A DNA stretch of 5,327 bases. Source: Gammaproteobacteria bacterium (lineage in GTDB: Bacteria > Pseudomonadota > Gammaproteobacteria > GRL18). Of this stretch, positions 1 through 5,327 are shown in pieces; positions within the stretch are counted from its first letter, which is position 1, and each line of letters starts with the position of its first letter. The notes beneath the pieces are model-generated. The model had not been told where the DNA came from and did no database searches. It worked only from the letters and a program-made list of their open reading frames with translations. Location: NCBI GenBank assembly GCA_030632625.1, contig DAOVUK010000269.1:1-5327 (forward strand). Reading direction: 5' to 3'. The translations under genes and the position numbers were made by a program.

Positions 1-1497
1 GCATTAACACTGGATATGTTAGATATGCCTTCTTACCGTATTGGCCGGGTTCATTCAAAAGTTGCTGCCAGTTTTATGGACTTAAACATTAATGATAGTT
101 ATATCCAGTGGGTACCAGCGGGACTCAGGCCCAGCCTTGCTTATCCAACACCCATACAAACACCGGTAGAGTTTAGCCGGGTATTAAACAGTGAAAGCTA
201 CCAGCAATGTATAAAGCTATTTGGTGAAACAGAAGTATTAAAGCAGTTGCGACAGGATGCTGATTCCTTTGGCACACCCATAAAACAGGTATTGCATGAC
301 CTGATACAGAAAAACGACCAGACCACAACAGAGGTGAATTCTGCCCTGTCATCCAGCATGATCACGGGTTTGCATGAGGATGGTTCACCGTGGTCCGGAG
401 CCATGGCAAAAGTTAAACAATTAGATGACCTGCAGTGGAACTTCGACACCCTGTTAACACAACAAACCAACGATACCGTGTTATCTCTTACCGAGCGGTT
501 TTTCAGAGAGTCAAAGGATGAGGCAACCGGTCAGCAGAAAGAGACTTATATTGCCTGGAATGGTGGTTATATACTCAATGCAGAACTGGTGGGTAAATTA
601 GCTTTATCAGAAGAGTACATTGGCAGTCCATTGGGATTATTAATAAAAAGTGGTCAACTGCTGTCCCTGCCTTTATTTAACAAACCGGTGTTGAGCTTTT
701 TAGATACGGGAAAAATCGAAATAAAAGAAGCCAATTTAGCACAGGGGTTTACCGTAAGTGAATTGCCTGTAAGTGAAGCAGAAGAAGGTCCGGTTTTTAC
801 ATTTAAAGCAAGCGGACATAATGAGCTGATTAATAAAACCCTGTGTTATTTTGACTTAATGTTTGAAGCAGAGACGGTTTTCAACGAAAACCATATTTTT
901 TACTGTATATCTGGCAATACCATTATTAAGATCATTAAGGACCAATCACAGGATATTGCATTAAACCCTGTCGGGGTAAGTTTGGCTTTTCCAGCAGACC
1001 AGGCACCGGCTAGCTGGGTAGAAGGCACTAAACTCAGTTTTAATATTGCTGGCTGGGATAATGTCATCAATGCCATTGAAGCGGGACCGCGCCTTATTCG
1101 TGATGGTGAAGAATCAATTGAAATGCAAGCGGGTGGCTGGAAAACACATAAATCAATCGCAACTCAGGCAGCAAGAGTCGATTTTATGGATATGCGCGGC
1201 CCTAAAATAGGGGTAGGCATTAATGATGCGGGTGAATTAATCGTGGTGGCCATCAATGGGCGTATTCGTGAAAGTGTCGGCACGACCCATATAGAATTAG
1301 CAAAAATATTATTACAACAGGGGGCGAAACAGGCCATGGGCTTTGACCCGGGAGGCAGTGTGACTTTGGTTGTTGATGGTTTACAACTCAATATTACGCC
1401 CTACAATAAAGACTATGAACAAAATCCTTTATCCATGCCGCCACAAGCAAGATTTGTCGGCAATGCGATTATTGGGTACCTGGATAATAACAGTTAA
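1..1497 (+). CDS. Phosphodiester glycosidase (NAGPA-domain) protein, 5' end outside the window
   Basis: The frame is open from base 1. The first ATG (base 16) has no Shine-Dalgarno sequence before it, so this is probably the 3' part of a longer gene. Residues below count from that ATG (493 aa). The C-terminal half, about 178-490, reads as a phosphodiester glycosidase domain of the family that includes the enzyme uncovering mannose-6-phosphate. Landmarks are AWNGGYI (180-186), GSPLGLLIKSGQ (203-214), AGPRLIRDGE (356-365), IGVGINDAGELIVVAINGR (398-416), the glycine-rich GFDPGGS (442-448) and a closing RFVGNAIIGY (479-488). The family usually has D-G-G-G-S where this protein has D-P-G-G-S. Residues 1-177 match nothing I recognise. 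No signal peptide can be judged without the true N-terminus. The family cleaves sugar phosphodiesters; the substrate here is unknown. The next gene starts 9 bases after the stop, so the two are probably co-transcribed. The domain call is fairly secure; the biological role is inference. Confidence 0.75.
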   Translation, partial: ALTLDMLDMPSYRIGRVHSKVAASFMDLNINDSYIQWVPAGLRPSLAYPTPIQTPVEFSRVLNSESYQQCIKLFGETEVLKQLRQDADSFGTPIKQVLHDLIQKNDQTTTEVNSALSSSMITGLHEDGSPWSGAMAKVKQLDDLQWNFDTLLTQQTNDTVLSLTERFFRESKDEATGQQKETYIAWNGGYILNAELVGKLALSEEYIGSPLGLLIKSGQLLSLPLFNKPVLSFLDTGKIEIKEANLAQGFTVSELPVSEAEEGPVFTFKASGHNELINKTLCYFDLMFEAETVFNENHIFYCISGNTIIKIIKDQSQDIALNPVGVSLAFPADQAPASWVEGTKLSFNIAGWDNVINAIEAGPRLIRDGEESIEMQAGGWKTHKSIATQAARVDFMDMRGPKIGVGINDAGELIVVAINGRIRESVGTTHIELAKILLQQGAKQAMGFDPGGSVTLVVDGLQLNITPYNKDYEQNPLSMPPQARFVGNAIIGYLDNNS

Positions 1498-1500
1498 GGA
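1496..1500 (+). promoter_or_regulatory. Ribosome binding site of the phosphomannose isomerase gene, overlapping the upstream stop
   Basis: AAGGA lies 6 bases before the ATG at 1507 and shares bases with the TAA stop (1495-1497) of the upstream gene. This fixes the start of the downstream gene and suggests translational coupling. Confidence 0.7.
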
Positions 1501-1506
1501 AAATAT

Positions 1507-1857
1507 ATGGATCAATATACTGAGCAGCGTCCCTGGGGAAGTTTTACTATTCTTGAGGATCAGGATAATTTTAAAACCAAACGTTTAGATGTCTTACCTG
1601 AAAAAAGATTATCACTGCAATCACACTTGCGACGTTCTGAACATTGGATTGTGGTCACCGGTTCAGCAAAAATCACAGTGGGTGATGAAATTAAAAACGT
1701 TGGTAAGGGTGAGCATGTGTTTGTACCCAAAGGAAATAAACACCGCATTGAGAATATTGGTAAGACTTTACTTACCATTGTTGAAGTACAATTAGGTGAC
1801 TATTTTGGTGAAGATGATATTATTCGTTATGAGGATGATTTTGATCGTCATGTTTAA
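1507..1857 (+). CDS. Stand-alone type II mannose-6-phosphate isomerase (cupin)
   Basis: This 116-aa protein corresponds to the C-terminal cupin domain of bifunctional ManC/AlgA-type enzymes, without the GDP-mannose pyrophosphorylase half. Expected activity is interconversion of fructose-6-phosphate and mannose-6-phosphate in the cytoplasm, feeding mannose-1-phosphate and GDP-mannose synthesis. Family signatures run the full length: RPWGSF (8-13), LSLQSHLRRSEHWIVVTG (35-52), VPKGNKHRIENIG (73-85) and VEVQLGDYFGEDDIIRYEDD (92-111). Likely metal ligands are Gln38, His40, Glu45 and His79, the usual cupin arrangement. The ATG is well supported by an AAGGA site 6 bases upstream. It sits between a phosphodiester glycosidase gene and a glycosyltransferase gene on the same strand, which fits a mannose-linked glycan cluster. 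Single-domain versions are common, so this is not a truncation. The family call is secure. The exact sugar phosphate is not proven, and no gene symbol is given because several are used for this family. Confidence 0.9.
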   Translation: MDQYTEQRPWGSFTILEDQDNFKTKRLDVLPEKRLSLQSHLRRSEHWIVVTGSAKITVGDEIKNVGKGEHVFVPKGNKHRIENIGKTLLTIVEVQLGDYFGEDDIIRYEDDFDRHV

Positions 1858-1907
1858 AAAAAGCAGACTTTAGCCAAACTTAAATCAACAAAAATAGAAT
1901 AAAACAC

Positions 1908-1911
1908 AGGA
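1908..1911 (+). promoter_or_regulatory. Ribosome binding site deciding the glycosyltransferase start
   Basis: AGGA lies 3 bases before a GTG at 1915 and 9 bases before an in-frame ATG at 1921. The spacing favours the ATG. The rest of the 1858-1914 gap is A-rich and shows neither a hairpin terminator nor a clear promoter, so read-through from the isomerase gene is likely. Confidence 0.5.
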
Positions 1912-1920
1912 TCTGTGAAT

Positions 1921-3198
1921 ATGAACATAGGTGTAATTATCGGTCGATATCAGGATATTGACGGAGTCTCTTTAGAAACCGAAAAATGGATTCATGTACT
2001 TAAAAAAATGGGACACTCTGTGTGTATTTTATCCGGAGGTTATCCTAATTATTACAGCAAGTCTCCACTGCATTGCAACTTACCCAGTTTGTCATTTTTT
2101 TCTCCTGAATGCGAATGGGAACAAAAACGCGCTTTTTTCTATCCCGATGAAGATCCCGATGAATTATTATCACATCTGGAAAGAACCACTGAGCGCCTGA
2201 CCAAAGAAATTTTTAGATGGATTGTTAAATATAAAATAGAAAGCTTACTTATTGAAAATGCTTCAGCCTTACCCTGCCATCTTTCCATGGGCATGGCGAT
2301 TAAAAATATTATTGATTATGGCGCCTTACATGTGGTTACTCATGATCATGATTTTGCCTGGGAAAGAAATAAGCGCTATATATCACCGCATAAGGAAGTG
2401 ATGGATATTATTGATAATACCTTTCCACCCAAAAACAAACATGTAAAACATGCGGTTATTAATGAATTTATCCAAAGATATTTGAAAGAAAAATTTGATC
2501 TGGAATCAGTAGTGGTTCCCAATGTCATGGACTTTTCAACTCCTTATGCAAAAAAAGATAATTACAATAAATATTTGTTAAAACGTCTGGGATTGGATAA
2601 AAATGTAATCCCCTTGTTTCAAATGACCCGGATTGTAAAAAGAAAAGGTATTTTAACGGCAATTGATCTGGTGCACAGGCTGGAAGACCCTAATATAAAG
2701 CTGGTGATCAGTGGCACCTGGGCAGATGATGAGCGGTTGGGTTATTACAAAAAACTGCTTAATAAAATTCGTAAACATAAGATGCAGGACAGTGTTGTTT
2801 TTGCAAACCATTGTATCTCACATCAACGATCTAAAACCCATGAGGGAAAATCGGTCTACTCTCTTTCTGATGCTTATGCCTATGCCGCAGCCTGTACTTT
2901 TTTTAGTGATTATGAAGGTTTCGGCAATGCCTTTGTTGAAGCAACACTGGCCAAACGACCTATTTTTGTCAATAACTATAAACCTGTCTATTGGCCCGAT
3001 ATCGGCAGTAAAGGGTTTAGAACTGTTATGATTGAAAATGAAAAATTAACCGATGATGCCGTGTCTGAGATTGATACTATTATTCATAATAAAAAATTGA
3101 GTAAAGAAATTGGTGAGCACAATTTTGCATTAGGTAAAAAATATTTTTCTTATGAAGTACTGGAAGAATTATTAACGGAGTTGTTTACTGTCAGCTAA
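1921..3198 (+). CDS. GT4-like retaining glycosyltransferase (GT-B fold)
   Basis: The product is about 425 aa from the ATG at 1921; an in-frame GTG at 1915 would add two residues but sits too close to the AGGA site. The N-terminal half opens with a Rossmann strand and a loop reading GVIIGRYQDIDGVSLETEKW (residues 4-23), the acceptor-side glycine loop of GT-B enzymes. A histidine/aspartate-rich HDHDFAWER follows at about 141-149. The C-terminal half carries QMTRIVKRKG (234-243), whose Arg and Lys residues usually bind the donor diphosphate. It also has the EX7E motif in EGFGNAFVE (332-340), typical of retaining GT4-type enzymes. There is no signal peptide or membrane segment, so it should be cytosolic and use a nucleotide-sugar donor. 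The adjacent phosphomannose isomerase makes GDP-mannose a reasonable guess, but the sequence does not show the donor or acceptor. Its stop lies 12 bases from the stop of the convergent TIR gene. Confidence 0.85.
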   Translation: MNIGVIIGRYQDIDGVSLETEKWIHVLKKMGHSVCILSGGYPNYYSKSPLHCNLPSLSFFSPECEWEQKRAFFYPDEDPDELLSHLERTTERLTKEIFRWIVKYKIESLLIENASALPCHLSMGMAIKNIIDYGALHVVTHDHDFAWERNKRYISPHKEVMDIIDNTFPPKNKHVKHAVINEFIQRYLKEKFDLESVVVPNVMDFSTPYAKKDNYNKYLLKRLGLDKNVIPLFQMTRIVKRKGILTAIDLVHRLEDPNIKLVISGTWADDERLGYYKKLLNKIRKHKMQDSVVFANHCISHQRSKTHEGKSVYSLSDAYAYAAACTFFSDYEGFGNAFVEATLAKRPIFVNNYKPVYWPDIGSKGFRTVMIENEKLTDDAVSEIDTIIHNKKLSKEIGEHNFALGKKYFSYEVLEELLTELFTVS

Positions 3199-3210
3199 TA
3201 TCAATCAGCT

Positions 3211-5088
3211 TCATTCGTTAAATTCAGCTTCTATTTTATTTTTTATCTGCTTAAAGGCTGAAACCAACTCATTTCTTGAATCTCTGGGATGCTGATCCAC
3301 CACGTAAAGCATACTGAGTTCAGATACGGCCAGATCAACCTCTCTGGTCACAAATGTTTGCACTACTCGAAAGTTTGGTGCTCTGCTGTCGTTAAAAAGT
3401 TTAGCGATTAAAATATTGTTGAAACTATTTATTTCTAATATTTTATAGAGCTGTAAAACGATAAATTCAGCCTTAGACATGGATTCAATTTCATCTCTGT
3501 TAATATCCACATAGTTTGCACAGGGACGTTTAACCATAGACTGAAGTTCGTGCAGTGAACATTGCCCATAAGGCACATATAAGGCAATATAATCATCTTC
3601 CCAAAGCACATAATCAGCGTCTTTTAATGCCCTCAAATAACATGCCTGGTAGTCTATATTAATATTAGCATAGGCCTCACAGACAGAGATAAGCTGTTCT
3701 GCCAGATTAGACGTACGTGGAGCCATTCCCCAAACTTGTTTATGAATATGAGGAATGCTGGCCCCGGCAGATGAACGTGTTCGAGTGCCCAGTACAAGAT
3801 GTCTGACGGTAGAATTGAAACCGTATTGAATACCTGCAGAGCCAAACCTGTTTTTTTCTATTTGCAGATAATCATGGGTAATCTTATTCAGGCCCAAAAC
3901 TTGTTTGTAGCTTAGATATTCCCAGGAGTGAACAGGCTCATCCACAATGGCAATATAATGAAAGTTTGGCCCAAAAGGAAAGTCATTGGCAATTAATGTG
4001 GTCCCGTATTTTTTACTCAGCTGTCTTTTATCCTTAAATTGCTTATCGCAAAATCGACAATTGCTCTGCTGTAAACTCATCGATGAGAAAGGGTTTTTTG
4101 AGATAGCATCTCTCACCTGTTTATATTTTTCCTGTCCCCAGTTTTGTTTATGTTTTTTTATGTCTTGCCAAAGATATTTTAATGTATCCTCATTTTGTAA
4201 TATTTCAGCCAGGGTTAAGCTTAACCAATAGAAGTGTGTAGGCAGTTCTATCAGCTCAGCTGCAGTCATATTCCCTTCAATAATACCCGGCTTAGCATTG
4301 GGCTTCATTGACCGTACAGCACCTATTTGAATACTATAGGGCCGTATTGGATCACGTATAAAATAGACATCATTTTTAATTTTTAAGTAGCTTTGATCCT
4401 GATCAGTATACTCACTTTGTTTTTCATCTAAGTTTTTTTCATCGACACTTCTCTCCTCTACAAGAGCGTGATGTCTGTTGTCAGCACCTGACAAACTATC
4501 GATTACCCAACCATCAGTGCTGTCAAAATGCATCAGCAAAAAAGTACCGCTTGTACCGCAGGGACGAAAGGATAATAATAAATCAGAACCTGGTACGGGG
4601 CCTTCAATAGCAAGATCGTGGCAGCCCCAGCTCTCACCAAGAATACGAGGACATATAATGTGCTCATTCTTGCCAATAATACCTATTTGTGACTTTATGC
4701 TCTCTATTATTTTTATTAATTCATTCTCATCAATAATGCGATTATTTTTTATTTGCACATTGAGTAATTGATCGGTATTGAAAAGGGATGGAATCATTGG
4801 TTTATTGATGGCAAGGGCAATAATTTTATGACGGCCATTCTCATCACCCTGCAGTATTAAATTTTCGTCTCTCAGCCATGTTGAATGGACGCTATTTTCT
4901 GTCCAAATCACTAAGAAACATTGGGAATTAAGGATTGCCCCTTTGAGGTCATCTGTCAGCTCATCACTGATCAGGGTTAATTTTTCATCCCACCAGGGTT
5001 CAATGTTTTCACTTTGAAGTCTTTCAATAATTTGGCTTGCTATGTCCCGGTCTTCTTTTTCATAGCTGATAAAACATTCAATTCGCAT
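3211..5088 (-). CDS. TIR domain fused to a GalT-like (HIT superfamily) nucleotidylyltransferase
   Basis: The product is 625 aa from the ATG at 5088. A GTG at 5121 would add 11 residues, but the ATG puts the first TIR strand at the N-terminus as usual; neither start has a good Shine-Dalgarno. Residues 1-136 form a TIR domain: FISYEKEDRD (6-15), WWDEKL (32-37) and STWLRDE (69-75). Glu75 is in the position of the NADase catalytic glutamate. Residues 137-240 are unassigned. Residues 241-625 resemble galactose-1-phosphate uridylyltransferase. RDP (245-247) with Arg259 and KP (262-263) matches the GalT N-terminal motif. Zinc-ligand equivalents are Cys344 and Cys347 (CRFC), His387 (PVHSWEYLS) and His447. 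The active site is GASIPHIHKQVWG, with His449 the expected nucleophile and Gln451 marking a transferase rather than a hydrolase. SELSMLYVVDQHPRD (589-603) resembles the GalT C-terminus. An extra helical stretch (about 269-339) precedes CRFC. No membrane segments are seen. Both domain calls are by motif; a defence or NAD+-linked role is inference. Confidence 0.82.
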   Translation of the reverse strand: MRIECFISYEKEDRDIASQIIERLQSENIEPWWDEKLTLISDELTDDLKGAILNSQCFLVIWTENSVHSTWLRDENLILQGDENGRHKIIALAINKPMIPSLFNTDQLLNVQIKNNRIIDENELIKIIESIKSQIGIIGKNEHIICPRILGESWGCHDLAIEGPVPGSDLLLSFRPCGTSGTFLLMHFDSTDGWVIDSLSGADNRHHALVEERSVDEKNLDEKQSEYTDQDQSYLKIKNDVYFIRDPIRPYSIQIGAVRSMKPNAKPGIIEGNMTAAELIELPTHFYWLSLTLAEILQNEDTLKYLWQDIKKHKQNWGQEKYKQVRDAISKNPFSSMSLQQSNCRFCDKQFKDKRQLSKKYGTTLIANDFPFGPNFHYIAIVDEPVHSWEYLSYKQVLGLNKITHDYLQIEKNRFGSAGIQYGFNSTVRHLVLGTRTRSSAGASIPHIHKQVWGMAPRTSNLAEQLISVCEAYANINIDYQACYLRALKDADYVLWEDDYIALYVPYGQCSLHELQSMVKRPCANYVDINRDEIESMSKAEFIVLQLYKILEINSFNNILIAKLFNDSRAPNFRVVQTFVTREVDLAVSELSMLYVVDQHPRDSRNELVSAFKQIKNKIEAEFNE

Positions 5089-5124
5089 AATACAGAGCCC
5101 ATGGTTAACCAGTGCAATCACATT

Positions 5125-5144
5125 GTGTTACATAGTGTTACATA
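5125..5144. repeat. Perfect 10-bp tandem direct repeat upstream of the TIR gene
   Basis: GTGTTACATA occurs twice back to back (5125-5134 and 5135-5144). It lies 36 bases upstream of the preferred ATG at 5088, in the untranslated leader, and 3 bases upstream of the alternative GTG at 5121. The small dyad CACATTGTG (5119-5127) overlaps its left edge. It could be a regulator binding site or a leader element; no binding protein is encoded in the window. Confidence 0.6.
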
Positions 5145-5203
5145 CTCATTATTTATTTTTCTAACCATAGCCATTTATGGCGGTGATTCTAGAATAACAT
5201 ATC

Positions 5204-5232
5204 CTAATAGATGGGATATTGAGTATTGGTAA
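5204..5232 (-). promoter_or_regulatory. Weak candidate promoter for the TIR fusion gene
   Basis: Read on the minus strand, TTACCA (5227-5232) and TATTAG (5204-5209) are separated by 17 bases, and each matches four of six positions of the sigma-70 consensus. Transcription would start about 110 bases before the ATG. The -35 box lies in the loop of a dyad (TATTGAG at 5217-5223, CTCAATA at 5236-5242), which could act as an operator. In AT-rich DNA such matches arise by chance, so confidence is low. Confidence 0.22.
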
Positions 5233-5242
5233 CTTCTCAATA
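5217..5242. repeat. 7-bp inverted repeat with a 12-base spacer
   Basis: TATTGAG (5217-5223) is the exact reverse complement of CTCAATA (5236-5242). Neither arm is followed by a T-run, so it does not look like a terminator. An operator-like dyad is possible given its position upstream of the TIR gene. Confidence 0.35.
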
Positions 5243-5267
5243 AGTCCGTGCAACTATTCTCTATTAA

Positions 5268-5327
5268 CGTCATTCCCGAAGTCTTTTATCGGGAATCTAT
5301 TGCTGAAAATGGATCCCCGATAAAAGA
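5268..5327. repeat. Long imperfect palindrome (CATTCCCG-type dispersed repeat), cut by the window edge
   Basis: The arms 5282-5301 and 5308-5327 pair over 20 bases with one A-C mismatch and one G-T pair around a 6-base loop (GCTGAA). The left flank CGTCATTCCCGAA (5268-5280) has no partner here, because the mirrored arm would lie beyond base 5327. By symmetry the full element would be about 74 bp. A second, competing hairpin is possible between ATTCCCG (5272-5278) and CGGGAAT (5290-5296). The layout resembles the small palindromic, MITE-like repeats that begin with CGTCATTCCCG and are scattered through many gammaproteobacterial genomes. It encodes nothing. It may act as a non-autonomous mobile element or an RNA hairpin. 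Confidence 0.65.

Noticed and set aside
1858..1914. Terminator or new promoter between the isomerase and glycosyltransferase genes
   Set aside because: The gap is A-rich but has no stem-loop with a T-run and no pair of well-spaced -35/-10 boxes that stands out from the base composition.
3191..3210. AGCT...AGCT inverted repeat at the convergent junction as a bidirectional terminator
   Set aside because: The stem would be only four base pairs and is not followed by a T-run.
3211..4368. Ordinary galactose-metabolism GalT
   Set aside because: The catalytic motif class fits, but no galK, galE or galM neighbours are present. The TIR fusion, the insertion before CRFC and the HIHKQ variant argue against a housekeeping Leloir enzyme.
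5089..5121. GTG at 5121 as the start of the TIR fusion
   Set aside because: It would add 11 residues before the first TIR strand, and it directly abuts the tandem repeat without a Shine-Dalgarno. The ATG at 5088 fits the domain start better, though the GTG cannot be excluded.
3211..5121. Assignment to the Thoeris system
   Set aside because: A TIR domain alone is not enough. There is no ThsA-like SIR2/SLOG effector gene in the window, and the TIR here is fused to a GalT-like enzyme instead.
5014..5232. A 72-codon plus-strand frame covering the 5' end and leader of the TIR gene
   Set aside because: It mostly overlaps the well-supported TIR coding sequence in antisense. It has no recognisable domain and no convincing ribosome binding site.

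Overview
The window shows AT-rich bacterial DNA. A CATTCCCG-type palindromic repeat at the right edge and the character of the proteins suggest a gammaproteobacterium. This is an inference and no marker gene is present. Two blocks meet tail to tail near base 3200.

Left block (+ strand, 1-3198): three co-directional genes that look like part of a carbohydrate or envelope-glycan cluster. The first is the 3' part of a phosphodiester glycosidase (NAGPA-domain) protein whose frame is still open at base 1. Nine bases later comes a compact stand-alone type II phosphomannose isomerase cupin, whose ribosome binding site overlaps the upstream stop codon. After about 60 bases comes a GT-B retaining glycosyltransferase (GT4-like, with an EX7E motif). 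A shared role in making or trimming a mannose-containing glycan or glycoside is plausible but unproven.

Right block (- strand, 3211-5327): one large gene encoding an unusual fusion. An N-terminal TIR domain with its putative catalytic Glu is followed by an unassigned middle segment and then a galactose-1-phosphate uridylyltransferase (GalT)-like nucleotidylyltransferase. The GalT part keeps the HxHxQ active site and all four expected zinc-ligand positions. This is the most interesting object in the window. TIR domains of this kind often consume NAD+ in anti-phage or cell-death systems. GalT enzymes attack the alpha phosphate of nucleotide-diphosphate sugars, and ADP-ribose, a TIR product, is chemically such a compound. 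A two-step NAD+ -> ADP-ribose -> nucleotidyl-transfer system in one chain is therefore a testable hypothesis.

The right intergenic region (5089-5327) holds a perfect 10-bp tandem repeat just upstream of the TIR gene, a small dyad overlapping a weak candidate promoter, and a long imperfect palindrome cut by the window edge. I saw no tRNA, rRNA, CRISPR array or transposase gene.
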